Assembly (NCBI GenBank): GCA_963662175.1
Contig: OY759224.1
Location: 22,205,489 to 22,269,488 of the forward strand
Reading direction: 5' to 3'
Source of the DNA: Aradus depressus
Lineage: Eukaryota; Arthropoda; Insecta; Hemiptera; Aradidae
Length of the DNA stretch: 64,000 bases
Part shown: piece by piece, positions 57,201 to 61,410 of the stretch
How positions within the stretch are numbered: position 1 is the first letter of the stretch
Layout of the letters: each line of letters starts with the position of its first letter
Program-made: the position numbers and the translations under genes
Notes under the pieces: generated by a model
The model's input: the letters and a program-made list of their open reading frames with translations, nothing else
Database searches by the model: none
Told to the model about the DNA's origin: nothing

Positions 57201-58960
57201 TATATAGATTCGGCGATCATCGAAATCGTTCCTGTAGATTATGAGGAGTTACGCGTACAAAATATATATATGCATAAAGATTTGGCGATCATCGAAATCA
57301 ATCCTGCGGTTTACGAGGAGTTACGCGTACAAAAAAAAAAATTCCTATTAAATATATAGAAAGAAGAAAAAAAAATGTATATCCATTTTATATCTGAATA
57401 AAGTAAGAAATGAATTATTAGTAACACAAAAAAAAAAAAAAAAAATGTAATAGTATATAAATAAATAGGAAAACAAATTTATATCCATTTTATATCTGAA
57501 TAAAGTAAGTAATTAATTATTATTAACACAAAAACAAAAATACTGGCCTATTAAATGTATAGAAATAAATAGGAAAATAAATGTATATACATCTTGTATC
57601 TAAATAAAGTAATTAAATATTAGTAATACAAAAAAAGCCTAGCCTATTAAATGCATAGATTTTATTTAAATCAATTGTTAAATATATAAATATTTCATAT
57701 ATGGTCACTTATTCGTGGAAATCTCGTAATGCGAGAGTTTAGTGAATGTCTGGAGCTCGCATACCTAGGAAGAGGAGTAAATCTAAATCTGGAACGTATA
57801 TCCTTTCTCAAGTCCCTCCTCTCCCAACTAAAATGAACCAACTATGCCTCCTCGATAAAAGTCTACATTTTGTCCATTTCATTGTTATTATGAAACATTT
57901 TTTTTTTTTAAATTCATAATTTAATTTTACAGCCAGTGATGGCATCAGACACTCAAATCCGTCTACCAGGAATGGAATCTGGGGTAAGTATCATATAATT
58001 TAATGTTTTATATTTATTCATTTTTTCTTCAATTTGTTGTGTTGTGGATATATACATAGGTTTTATGACTCATGCCCGAGCTTTCACTGCAAGATCATAT
58101 CGCCCACGATCAAAACGCTCTTTCGTTGATCGTGAGCCCGACCACTATGGGAATTCCATAATTTGCCGACATATTCACCGAGGTAGGGTTCGTTAACGAG
58201 TACCTGACATCGCACAGGTCGGGACCATCGCTTAACATGTTTTCTCACATCCCAGATAAAAAAAGCAAATGTGTGAGTGACGTGGTACTTACGAGAATTG
58301 ATGTGTAAACATCTGCTTTAGTTTCAAAAATTTGCTTTCGTATACTGATTTTAACTAAAATTTGTTTTATACTGTTACAATAAGAAAATTAGTATGAGGA
58401 ATTAAAATTTTAAATTTAGTGTTCTTCAATTTATTTTATACATAAAATTATAGGTTTGTGATAGCTAAAATAAGATATGTACAACTGTGATTGTAGTGTC
58501 TCTAAATACAGCTTTCGAATTTGTTGTTGAAATGCTTCGATTCGTATTCATTTGTAGATTAAGTTTGTCATTTAAAAAAGAAGTAAGCTTTTCGGTATCT
58601 CCTGAAATGAGTAAAAACATTATATTATTTGTTGTGACAATATGACAACAAATATATTATTTATTGATCGACATTTTCATCAGTTATTATTATTATTATA
58701 TATTAATAACAATATATAATATATTGAAATAAATATATTATATTTTTATAGTTTACTCTGCTAAGTTATTTTCTTTCACCACAAATTTTATTTATTGTGA
58801 CAAATTTAAGCTATCGAAGCATCTTAACCTAAATGTTTCTTGCCGAAAGATCATTTAGTAATCATGTTTTATTATAATATATAATAATTGTATAAATTTT
58901 CAGTCTGATGGAGAAGGCGGTGGAGAGCCAGCACCCAAAAGGCCCAAATCTACAACCTGA
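24200..58960 (+). CDS. PDS5: PDS5 cohesin-associated factor, complete, 26 coding exons
   Basis: PDS5 binds the cohesin ring on chromosomes and, with Wapl and acetyltransferase partners, controls release and maintenance of sister-chromatid cohesion in the nucleus. The 26 exons listed separately join in frame to 3,651 nt, or 1,216 aa, close to insect PDS5 and shorter than the vertebrate proteins (which carry long AT-hook tails). Visible landmarks: TYPPG-like VYPQG near residue 5; the APDAPY motif at about 81-86, known in vertebrate PDS5 as a Wapl/sororin binding site; RYFYLLEN near 117; VKERTLDK near 390; HEAT-type helices to about residue 1100; then a low-complexity basic tail (SRRARN, VKKPAS) ending in APKRPKSTT, a likely nuclear localisation signal. 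No AT-hook GRP core is seen. The ATG at 24200 is the first in its exon and matches the conserved N-terminus. Introns are packed with transposons. Family assignment is secure; a few splice choices are uncertain. Confidence 0.95.
24744..24953 (-). other. interrupted minus-strand open frame, unknown
   Basis: Minus-strand translation gives [20 protein letters not shown] and, after a stop or frameshift, an acidic stretch ([32 protein letters not shown]). Could be a transposon protein remnant. Not recognised. Confidence 0.3.
25183..25290. repeat. half-copy of hairpin MITE family (see 59588)
   Basis: Shares ATAAAGAAAAACATACGTTT, ATATTGTCTATTTCACAAAA and CCATCTTCAGCCA with the 59588-59797 inverted repeat. 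Confidence 0.6.
25501..25701 (+). CDS. PDS5: PDS5 exon 2 (residues 27-93)
   Basis: Sixty-seven codons, phase 0 on both sides. Contains [16 protein letters not shown]; the APDAPY motif is the known partner-binding surface in the family. A minus-oriented R1 repeat starts 34 bases after the donor. Confidence 0.95.
25735..25880 (-). repeat. repeat family R1 copy
   Basis: Starts GTTGTCGGTGAATCATCAGT, 34 bases after the PDS5 exon 2 donor, and contains TTATTAGGGTTTTTGAGTTG. Confidence 0.7.
26005..26130 (+). mobile_element. SINE-A, degraded fragment
   Basis: GTGGGTTCGAAACGCC then GCACGTCGTTTTTCGGATGG. Followed at once by a second fragment. Confidence 0.7.
26180..26395 (+). mobile_element. SINE-A, degraded
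   Basis: Head B-box GGTTCGAAACCCAGCC and most later segments present with deletions. Confidence 0.75.
26708..26892 (+). CDS. PDS5: PDS5 exon 3 (residues 94-155)
   Basis: Reads [19 protein letters not shown] and [14 protein letters not shown] to FKIV, ending with AA of a split Asn codon before GTAAGT. Confidence 0.95.
26979..27186 (+). CDS. PDS5: PDS5 exon 4 (residues 155-224)
   Basis: Reads [19 protein letters not shown] to [16 protein letters not shown] acceptor 86 bases after exon 3; phase 0 at the end. Confidence 0.95.
27565..28157 (+). mobile_element. PIF/Harbinger-like transposon with MADF-like ORF
   Basis: 593 bp with inverted ends AGCCTCGTTTACACGAG(G/A)CCAG and further similarity inward (AAGTAACTTG). 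Flanked by TAA/TAG, consistent with a 3-bp TAA target. Inserted in a SINE-A. Confidence 0.75.
27824..28051 (+). pseudogene. MADF-domain-like fragment in transposon
   Basis: Reads [43 protein letters not shown]: the K-I-K-x-L-R-x-x-Y...K...S-G-A-G pattern of MADF/Myb-like DNA-binding proteins, which PIF/Harbinger elements carry as a second ORF. The rest is lost, so it is probably a remnant. Confidence 0.7.
28360..28491 (+). CDS. PDS5: PDS5 exon 5 (residues 225-268)
   Basis: Forty-four codons from [12 protein letters not shown] to LLSVLPQLE, matching the family's SVLPQLE. Phase 0 on both sides. Confidence 0.95.
28649..28825 (+). mobile_element. SINE-A, partial
   Basis: GAGCACTCCATCCTTCGGAT to CCATGAGTCACAATAACTGA, with deletions. 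Confidence 0.75.
29034..29380 (-). mobile_element. R1/I-group-like LINE, 5'-truncated, with target duplication
   Basis: Minus strand encodes [15 protein letters not shown] ... [20 protein letters not shown] ... VLDCP, the C-x-C-G-x-x-E-T-x-x-H-x(4)-C zinc-knuckle-like end of R1/I-type retrotransposons, then a stop. Flanked by AACCTGTTAGTC (29022-29033, 29381-29392). Confidence 0.85.
29704..29831 (+). CDS. PDS5: PDS5 exon 6 (residues 269-311)
   Basis: Reads [19 protein letters not shown] to LWRAFLGR, with the Arg codon split at GTAAAT. Matches the family segment for a HEAT repeat. Confidence 0.95.
30046..30276 (-). mobile_element. SINE-B (tRNA-derived, polyA)
   Basis: Minus strand starts GGGGGCCATGGTGGCCGTGC, has B-box GGGTTCGAATCCCG, and ends in a long A-run (T-run on +). 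Flanked by CTACTGAATATT (30034-30045, 30277-30288). Sits inside the mariner. Confidence 0.9.
30394..30642 (+). pseudogene. mariner transposase, N-terminal fragment
   Basis: Reads [62 protein letters not shown]: the HTH paired-like DNA-binding region of Mos1-type mariners. It stops before the catalytic core. Confidence 0.85.
30667..30794 (+). repeat. 64-bp tandem duplication inside the mariner
   Basis: Copies 30667-30730 and 30731-30794 differ at one base. Confidence 0.9.
30795..31125 (+). pseudogene. mariner transposase, C-terminal fragment
   Basis: Frame reads [20 protein letters not shown] and on through [20 protein letters not shown], with internal stops. Typical mariner C-terminus around the third catalytic Asp. 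Confidence 0.8.
31411..31555 (+). CDS. PDS5: PDS5 exon 7 (residues 311-359)
   Basis: Reads [19 protein letters not shown] and NHPELRHDI to ESVRYE. TTTTCCAG acceptor and GTACTG donor. Confidence 0.95.
31590..31770. repeat. R3-related hairpin
   Basis: Arms 31653-31703 and 31718-31770 are nearly perfect reverse complements (ACACTTTTTTGAACACTTAT) around a ~14-base loop. Left flank shares ATGTCCGAATA with R3. Confidence 0.8.
31793..32268 (+). repeat. repeat family R1 copy
   Basis: Starts GAAGTATGGGGAAGTTTTGT and ends GTGATTCACTGACGACTTT, 52 bases before PDS5 exon 8. It has two internal units with CTAATAACTGCCG. Confidence 0.8.
32320..32421 (+). CDS. PDS5: PDS5 exon 8 (residues 360-393)
   Basis: Thirty-four codons, [16 protein letters not shown] to [10 protein letters not shown], the conserved F-V-R/K-E-R-T-L-D-K block. 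Phase 0 on both sides; an R1 repeat ends 52 bases upstream. Confidence 0.95.
32726..32890. repeat. hairpin with ~70-bp arms
   Basis: Left arm (CTATATATTCTCAAATACTC ... GGCATTATCAAGAGTCAC) and right arm are reverse complements with few mismatches; loop about 13 bases near 32807-32819. PDS5 intron 8. Confidence 0.85.
32940..33055 (+). repeat. R1-like fragment
   Basis: Shares GAATGTATTGAC and AACACATATTAATTTTCCGC with R1 copies. Confidence 0.45.
33387..33537 (-). pseudogene. SAP-domain-like open frame
   Basis: Minus strand reads [19 protein letters not shown] then [20 protein letters not shown] and a stop: the L-T-V-x-E-L-K...G-K-K-A-E-L-V-E pattern of SAP DNA-binding motifs. It has no start codon in frame and is probably a transposon-borne remnant. 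Confidence 0.5.
33655..33775 (+). repeat. R1 fragment
   Basis: TTAACTCAAAAACACTAATA and AAGTCAACTATTGATT; ends about 30 bases before PDS5 exon 9. Confidence 0.55.
33806..33957 (+). CDS. PDS5: PDS5 exon 9 (residues 394-444)
   Basis: Reads [18 protein letters not shown] and [11 protein letters not shown] to SMEDR. TTTGCAG acceptor, GTATGT donor. More G+C-rich than its neighbours. Confidence 0.95.
34030..34300 (+). mobile_element. SINE-A, degraded
   Basis: GGGCAACGGTAGTTCAGAGG head with lost B-box, then the central domain and AGTAGGCGATATGACCTCGT; tail CAATAACTAAC. Confidence 0.75.
34752..35363 (+). repeat. dispersed repeat R2, copy 1
   Basis: Matches 58268-58859 over most of its length (GAGTGACGCGGTACT, ACAATAAGAGAATTAGTATG, ATCTTAACCTGAAAGTTTCT). 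Non-coding. Confidence 0.8.
35598..35744 (+). CDS. PDS5: PDS5 exon 10 (residues 444-493)
   Basis: Reads [17 protein letters not shown] to KHQLF, the final Phe split at GTAAGT. GACAG acceptor has a weak pyrimidine tract but gives the exact family continuation. Confidence 0.9.
36043..36661 (-). mobile_element. PIF/Harbinger-like transposon
   Basis: Inverted ends share GTCATACACGGTCAGTTTGG and TGTGTCAGT. Flanked by TAA on both sides (36040-36042, 36662-36664). Carries a Harbinger-like N-terminal ORF on the minus strand. Confidence 0.8.
36413..36514 (-). pseudogene. Harbinger transposase N-terminus, remnant
   Basis: Reads [33 protein letters not shown], then stop. The E-E-L-L-L...R-R-K-x-W-V pattern is the usual start of Harbinger nucleases. 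The catalytic part is gone. Confidence 0.6.
37270..37442 (+). CDS. PDS5: PDS5 exon 11 (residues 493-551)
   Basis: Reads [17 protein letters not shown] and [18 protein letters not shown] to NSLLT. Ends with one base of a Gly codon at GTATAA. Confidence 0.95.
37520..38215. mobile_element. pogo/Tigger-like non-autonomous transposon
   Basis: Inverted ends ACTAAAATCC..TTATAACGAT and AGTAAAATCC..TTATAACGAT, flanked by TA (37518-37519, 38216-38217). Inner copies of CGTTATAxCCGGA are numerous. No transposase frame. Confidence 0.85.
38733..38902 (+). CDS. PDS5: PDS5 exon 12 (residues 551-607)
   Basis: Reads [18 protein letters not shown] to MIDYEALK. I end it at GTAAAT (38903) because exon 13 then continues the family sequence. 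The reading frame itself stays open past the donor to a stop at 39109; see findings. Confidence 0.9.
38903..39109 (+). other. in-frame read-through of PDS5 exon 12 to a stop
   Basis: The exon 12 frame stays open for 68 codons beyond the donor. Its second half ([20 protein letters not shown] then [15 protein letters not shown]) resembles exons 13-14 ([10 protein letters not shown] ... [13 protein letters not shown]). May be chance, a decayed exon duplicate or an alternative 3' end. Confidence 0.35.
39150..39590 (+). mobile_element. Jockey-like LINE fragment with deletions
   Basis: Frames give [35 protein letters not shown] and, later, [20 protein letters not shown]. Same family as 16611; several internal deletions and stops. 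Confidence 0.8.
39888..39992 (+). CDS. PDS5: PDS5 exon 13 (residues 608-642)
   Basis: Thirty-five codons, [20 protein letters not shown] to GLKMLI, flanked by TTTCAG and GTAAGT, phase 0. Corresponds to the family segment before the LSFTHP-like block. Confidence 0.9.
40000..40215 (-). mobile_element. SINE-A, partial (3' part)
   Basis: Begins TATAGTTAGTTATTATGATT and runs to CTTAACGTCCTATCCGA. The head is missing. Confidence 0.8.
40415..40793 (-). mobile_element. LINE 3' fragment (L2/CR1-like)
   Basis: Minus frame reads [51 protein letters not shown]. Related to 9870-10615. Confidence 0.7.
40794..40960 (-). mobile_element. RTE/L2-type LINE C-terminal fragment
   Basis: Minus frame gives [20 protein letters not shown] and [11 protein letters not shown]. 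Joined head-on to the fragment at 40415. Confidence 0.6.
41204..41336 (+). CDS. PDS5: PDS5 exon 14 (residues 643-687)
   Basis: Reads [18 protein letters not shown] to YVGKYQPL, one base of a Cys codon left at GTAAGT. Confidence 0.95.
41430..41512 (-). mobile_element. SINE-B fragment
   Basis: AAGCCCTACGCTCTAGTCCG and CATGGCCCC match the head of the 30046 copy in reverse. An A-run precedes it. Confidence 0.6.
41965..42272 (-). mobile_element. SINE-A, nearly full length
   Basis: From GGATAGGTTTTATGACTAAT to GAGCTACCGGCGCCCTCT; about 35 bases are missing around the B-box. Confidence 0.88.
42383..42537 (+). CDS. PDS5: PDS5 exon 15 (residues 687-738)
   Basis: Reads [18 protein letters not shown] and [15 protein letters not shown] to IFVDILE. 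The P-x-Q-A-K-x-A-I block is typical of the family. Confidence 0.95.
42864..42989 (+). CDS. PDS5: PDS5 exon 16 (residues 739-780)
   Basis: Forty-two codons, [18 protein letters not shown] and [12 protein letters not shown] to IVSRK. Phase 0 on both sides. Confidence 0.95.
43069..43173 (+). CDS. PDS5: PDS5 exon 17 (residues 781-815)
   Basis: Thirty-five codons, [15 protein letters not shown] to FETRCK. Separated from exon 16 by a 79-base intron. Confidence 0.95.
43297..43478 (-). mobile_element. SINE-A, degraded
   Basis: Tail TATAGTTAGTTATTGTGACT then GCCCGGGCTTTAACTGCGAG and the central region; the head is lost. Confidence 0.75.
43556..43640 (-). repeat. R1 fragment
   Basis: CAATTGACTTTTCGCATTCC and CCAGTCGACAGTTTGCGATA match the exon-facing end of R1. 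Confidence 0.5.
43667..43905. mobile_element. pogo/Tigger-like transposon end, fragment
   Basis: Begins TACAGTGAAATCTTTTCTAA and carries CTCGATAACGGGCCCTCTTT; inverted relative of 478-705. Confidence 0.6.
44269..44402 (+). CDS. PDS5: PDS5 exon 18 (residues 816-860)
   Basis: Reads [18 protein letters not shown] to LLQHGKI; the Ser codon AG|C is split at GTAAAC. Matches the family K-x-M-V-R-W-L-L-G block. Confidence 0.95.
44884..45245 (-). mobile_element. LINE 3'UTR piece with target duplication
   Basis: Starts GAATAGAATAGAATGG... (short ATTCT-type tail in minus orientation). Flanked by TGTTTGTATATGA (44871-44883, 45246-45258). No coding left. Confidence 0.65.
45793..46125 (+). mobile_element. 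SINE-A, nearly full length
   Basis: Starts AGGGCGCCGGTAGCTCAGTG, B-box GGTTCGAAACCCG, ends GGGCATGAATCATAAAATCT. Nested in R1. Confidence 0.92.
46484..46607 (+). CDS. PDS5: PDS5 exon 19 (residues 860-901)
   Basis: Reads [18 protein letters not shown] to FYTLASLVY. Contains the conserved R-L-A-A-G. The intron before it is almost wholly R1 repeat with nested insertions. Confidence 0.95.
46847..47389. mobile_element. element with ~100-bp imperfect inverted ends
   Basis: Left AAACGGCCAGTAGGCGACTG ... CTCATCAGCGGTACTAAGGA matches inverted right CAGTCGCCGTTTT ... CTCATCAGCGATACGGAGG. A-run and T-run lie at the outer edges. The 124-aa open frame inside has no known domain. Unclassified. Confidence 0.6.
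47859..48095 (+). mobile_element. SINE-A, degraded
   Basis: GGCCGCCGATATCTCTGAGG head, GAAACCCAGCCGAGGCCCTT, then the centre and AAGCCCGGGCAAGAGTCACA. Confidence 0.75.
48220..48428 (-). mobile_element. SINE-B, diverged
   Basis: Matches 30046-30276 in reverse: GGGTTCGAACCCGCGAAACA, CCCGGGAGGGAGTTCTATCT, GGCCACCATGCCCCC. No clear A-tail. Confidence 0.8.
48508..48795 (+). mobile_element. SINE-A, degraded
   Basis: Head GCGGGTTCGAAACCCGGCCG to AATCCCGGGCATGAATCACA, tail ATAACGTAACTA. It ends 38 bases before PDS5 exon 20. Confidence 0.8.
48833..49055 (+). CDS. PDS5: PDS5 exon 20 (residues 902-976)
   Basis: Reads [19 protein letters not shown] and [15 protein letters not shown] to SLTMGNVV. Donor GTAAGT at 49056; a second GTAATG donor at 49044 in the same phase would remove four residues. 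Confidence 0.9.
49592..49868 (+). repeat. repeat family R1 copy
   Basis: Starts CGAAGTATAGGGGAAGTTAT and reaches CCCTAATAACTGCGAATA, then is cut by a SINE-A. Confidence 0.7.
49870..50155 (+). mobile_element. SINE-A, nearly full length
   Basis: GCGGGTTCGAAACCCGGTCG head and tail GAGTCATTATAACTAACTA. Confidence 0.82.
50334..50605 (+). CDS. PDS5: PDS5 exon 21 (residues 976-1066)
   Basis: Reads [18 protein letters not shown] and [13 protein letters not shown] to PEDETTNM, before GTATGT. The longest coding exon. TCTTCCAG acceptor; the first codon is completed from exon 20. Confidence 0.92.
50640..51010. other. CpG-rich non-coding island in an intron
   Basis: Many CG dinucleotides (ACACCGCGCGCGAGGC, GGCGCGACAACGGCGCCATC) in otherwise AT-rich DNA. 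No ORF or known RNA recognised. Possibly a transposon of different base composition. Confidence 0.5.
51040..51180. repeat. repeat family R3 copy
   Basis: TTGTCTAATTCGACAAAAGT and TAGCGGTTTCGTCAGCACA relate it to 11560-11740. Confidence 0.5.
51235..51500 (+). repeat. degenerate tandem array of CCGCGTGGTAA motif
   Basis: Eight or so copies of CCGCGTGG(T)AA or one-off variants, spaced about 25-50 bases and commonly followed by ACGACTCACTT. No ORF supported. Confidence 0.7.
51821..52792 (-). mobile_element. Jockey-like LINE with YADD motif, 5'-truncated, with target duplication
   Basis: Longest open frame in the window (to about residue 300 of usable LINE sequence). It has [15 protein letters not shown] (the reverse-transcriptase YxDD catalytic box), [36 protein letters not shown] and [13 protein letters not shown], then a 3'UTR and A-run. 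A frameshift in a T-run breaks the PQGSIL box at the 5' edge. Flanked by GATGTTCATTTT (51809-51820, 52793-52804). Not functional, since it lacks ORF1, the endonuclease and most of the polymerase. Confidence 0.93.
52892..53065 (+). CDS. PDS5: PDS5 exon 22 (residues 1067-1124)
   Basis: Fifty-eight codons, [19 protein letters not shown] and [13 protein letters not shown] to FQYS. Corresponds to the family's C-V-A-M-N / Y-L-P region, the end of the structured core. Symmetric phase 0. Confidence 0.95.
53305..53740 (-). mobile_element. mariner transposon fragment
   Basis: Minus frame reads [34 protein letters not shown] and, after frameshifts, KLKR-like sequence; the terminus AGGAGGGGTGATCAAAACGT lies at about 53305. 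H-N-D-N-A-P holds a catalytic Asp. Different subfamily from 29990. Confidence 0.8.
53833..54176 (-). mobile_element. SINE-A, full length
   Basis: Starts GGTTAGGTTAGGTTTTATGA and ends CACTGAGCTACTGGCGCCTC. Confidence 0.93.
54190..54525 (+). mobile_element. SINE-A, degraded
   Basis: Head GATAGCCGGTTCGAAAATTG, GTCGTCCTTCGGATGGGACG, GAGCGCTCTGGTTGTAGATG, AAAGCCCGGGCATGGATGAC. Faces the previous copy. Confidence 0.8.
54640..54770 (-). mobile_element. SINE-A fragment (3' end)
   Basis: GATTATGACTCATACCCGGG then TATCGCCTACTACCGTAGCG. Confidence 0.7.
54858..54995 (+). CDS. PDS5: PDS5 exon 23 (residues 1125-1170)
   Basis: Forty-six codons of low-complexity basic tail: [34 protein letters not shown], ending AHDVK. 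Symmetric phase 0. Confidence 0.85.
55041..55520 (-). repeat. repeat family R1 copy
   Basis: AATTAATTTTTCGCTTCCCC, CCAGTTGACCGTTTTCGCTA, and several reverse units with GCAGTTA. Starts 45 bases after the PDS5 exon 23 donor. Confidence 0.7.
55830..55975 (-). mobile_element. Helitron-like 3' end
   Basis: Reverse complement of the 2631-3025 element's 3' third: ACTAGCAGTAATACCCGGCG, TTGACTTTTCTCCTAATATC. Confidence 0.65.
55980..56100. repeat. short tandem repeats with CACAGCTAGTA
   Basis: Four imperfect copies of CCACAGCTAGTA separated by GGACCCCTGGGCA-like spacers, next to a Helitron-like end. Confidence 0.55.
56444..56476 (+). CDS. PDS5: PDS5 exon 24, 33-nt microexon (residues 1171-1181)
   Basis: Eleven codons, [11 protein letters not shown], between a long T-rich tract ending AAGCAG and a GTAAGA donor. 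Phase 0 on both sides. Supported by splice consensus and frame only; tail sequence is not conserved enough to confirm. Confidence 0.65.
56862..57330 (+). repeat. minisatellite with 139-bp higher-order unit
   Basis: Seven units of 76, 64, 75, 64, 75, 72 and 43 bases starting AT(C/A)ATCGAAATCG. Long and short units alternate. Core GTTTACGAGGAGTTACGC. PDS5 intron 24. Confidence 0.9.
57933..57983 (+). CDS. PDS5: PDS5 exon 25 (residues 1182-1198)
   Basis: Seventeen codons, [25 protein letters not shown] acceptor and GTAAGT donor, symmetric phase 0. Called from splice sites and frame. Confidence 0.7.
58057..58250 (-). mobile_element. SINE-A, degraded
   Basis: TAGGTTTTATGACTCATGCC, then AACGAGTACCTGACATCGCA; the head is missing. 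Confidence 0.78.
58268..58859 (+). repeat. dispersed repeat R2, copy 2
   Basis: Partner of 34752-35363; ends CGAAAGATCATTTAGT, 44 bases before the last PDS5 exon. Confidence 0.8.
58904..58960 (+). CDS. PDS5: PDS5 last coding exon (residues 1199-1216)
   Basis: Reads [18 protein letters not shown] then TGA. The KRPK cluster looks like a nuclear localisation signal. AATTTTCAG acceptor. Confidence 0.8.
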   Translation, partial: SDGEGGGEPAPKRPKSTT

Positions 58961-59587
58961 AATGGGCCTACCATAGTGTAGCCACGTTGTCATTTTTCTT
59001 GTTTTAATTTTGTTGTATTTTACTCTGCTCCTTTGACAACAAACAAAAAAAATAAGTAAAAAAACAACTTTATAGCTAAAAATACTTTACAACTGTAAAT
59101 ACTTACGAAGACGTAATGGTTTTTCGGTACATATATTTTTTATGTTACTATTAATATTTTGAAACATTTGAATGAAAACAAATGATAGACAAAATAAGTA
59201 ATGTTATTTACAGACAACTTTTCTTGCTGCTATGTACGTATATATGTATATTGTATAATTCCTTAATATTTAAATAATAATAGAATAATAATATCAATTT
59301 ATCAATAAATATTTATATTTGAGCAGAAAGGGGAGAATTTAACGTAAAATTTCTCTGGGCATTTCATTTGTTTAAATTTCTCTTGAATTTTCTCTATTTT
59401 ATATTTTAATTTTAATGAAATTATTTTCATATTTGGATTGTGTAAAGAAATTCTGAATTTATAATAATATACTTTTCAAAAAGTTATATTCTTTACTTTT
59501 TTTTTTTTTTTTTTATTTTTCACAACTTGAGCAAATATAGACATTTATGGAAACACTTCTAATAACAGTATCTATAATTTATTTTTA
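58961..59587 (+). other. PDS5: PDS5 3'UTR candidate
   Basis: AT-rich sequence after the stop with no ORF. An AATAAA at 59304-59309 is the first clear polyA signal; others follow, so the transcript end is open. Confidence 0.5.
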
Positions 59588-59797
59588 AAAAATATAAAGA
59601 AAAACGTAAGTTTTTTTAAAAAATATTGTCTATTTTACAAATATTTTCGGTATTGCTACCATCTTCAGCCAAGCTTGACAAATGAAAAGGTCTACAAATC
59701 GTAGTTGAAGATGGAAGCAATACGGAAAGTACTCCCATATATTTTGTGAAATGGACAGTATTTTTTAAAAAATTTACGTTTTTCTTTATATTTTTTA
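59588..59797. repeat. hairpin MITE-like inverted repeat
   Basis: About 90-base arms: AAAATATAAAGAAAAACGTA ... CCATCTTCA versus its reverse at the right end. Related half-copy at 25183. Confidence 0.75.
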
Positions 59798-61054
59798 TTA
59801 ATAATAATGATAATATATATGTGGTGGGCTGGTGTTTTACACCTAGGGACCTAAGCATCCAGTGCTCTTATCCCTTCTTTGGAAGCGCTGAGCTTCCCCC
59901 TTATTATATTACCTGTATGTTTATACTACCTGAACCGAGCCCTTCATCAAGTGCTCAGTCTCCCAGTTTCCTTAATAAACCTGAGAATGCTCTCATAGTC
60001 CAATCTTCTAAAGTCCTCCTCTGCGATTACATCTCCACCAAAGATGTGGAATCTCATTCGCGCATATCCCGAGCATATTTTTTATTAAGTGTTTCACAGT
60101 ATCTCTTCAAAAATGTTAATCTCTATGCTAATCTGCCATGTTAATGTTAATCTATCATGCTAATTTTTACGTAGACAATGTTTCTTTTATTTTTATGTTG
60201 ATAATTATATTGTTATTGGAGAATCATATTTGACTAGGTGATATCTCTGTGTTATTATCTCTACTCTTAGTCTAGACTGATGATAGTTTTTCCCAAAATG
60301 TCTATATGTGCTCTGGGTTGTAGAAACCAAAAAAAAATTAAATTCGAAGTATATTATTATAAAATATTTTTGTTGGTGCTTGAGATAGGTCTTCTAAGTG
60401 TGCAACTTTAAATTTCATAACTTAGAGAGTATCTGTCATAGAAATGTTATTAAAATTCGTTTGTTCACATAATGAACGGTTTTTCTTATAGACAAATACT
60501 GCAAATATATATATTTTTTTATTTTCATCATATATAGTGTAAAATTGGCTGAAGTATTTTTATTTTTGTTAATTAAAATTATTAATTTTACAAAGTACAT
60601 CGCCTTCTTCAAAACTTATTTTGCTCTGTAAAATTATTGTACTGATATAATTGAAATTCGGAGACCTATTTTATGGATAGTTCGTTGGTTGGAGAGATCG
60701 ATCTATTTTATAGTTCGTTAACATTTTTTTAGACATTACTTTTTTATTTTAACTGGAAATCAAGCTGGAATATTCATTTTATTTTTTCCCGGGAGATGTT
60801 CGACGTCTTGTAATATTTAAAAAATAAAATTGAACTTATCTTTTTTCGAGCGAAAAATGCTCATTTTTACAATTAATTTTTTTGACATTGCATGGTTGTT
60901 GAGGCTGTAGTTGAATTTTTTATTAATATTGATTCATTAAAAATAATTTTTTCAATTTTTTAAAACTACCCCCTTTTTGCGTAGACATTTAAAGAAAAAA
61001 TAAATATTTATATTTATTTGTATTTTGTTTTATTAAAAAAAATAAAATTATGTT
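59798..61054. other. AT-rich intergenic stretch
   Basis: Contains a 132-aa open frame at 59746-60144 with no recognisable domain, partly inside the hairpin repeat. Nothing else supported. Confidence 0.45.
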
Positions 61055-61396
61055 AGGTTAGGTTTTATGACTCATGCCCGGGCTTTAACTGCGAGGTCAT
61101 ATCGCCTACTACCAGAGCGCTCTTTCGTCACTCTGGTGGACATGAGCCCGACTCTACTGTAGGAGTCCTAAATTTTGCCTACCCTAAATTTTTATTCATC
61201 TAGGGTAGGGGTCTTTAACGAGTACCTGACATCGTACAGGCTCGGGACCATCGCTTAACGTCCCATCCGAAGGACGGCGTGCTTAAGTTTATTTTACCTC
61301 CCAGATAAAATAAACTAAGGGCCTCGGTCGGGCTACGAACCCACGACCTTGAGCTCAGAAGTCAAGCACGCATACCACTGAGCTACCGGCGCCCTC
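61055..61396 (-). mobile_element. SINE-A, full length
   Basis: 342 bp. Starts AGGTTAGGTTTTATGACTCA, ends GAGCTACCGGCGCCCTC. Flanked by AATAAAATTATGTT (61041-61054, 61397-61410). Confidence 0.95.
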
Positions 61397-61410
61397 AATA
61401 AAATTATGTT

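Noticed and set aside
56996..57359. 82- and 85-aa overlapping frames in the minisatellite as proteins
   Set aside because: Open in more than one frame because of the repeat; no start or splice context and no domain.
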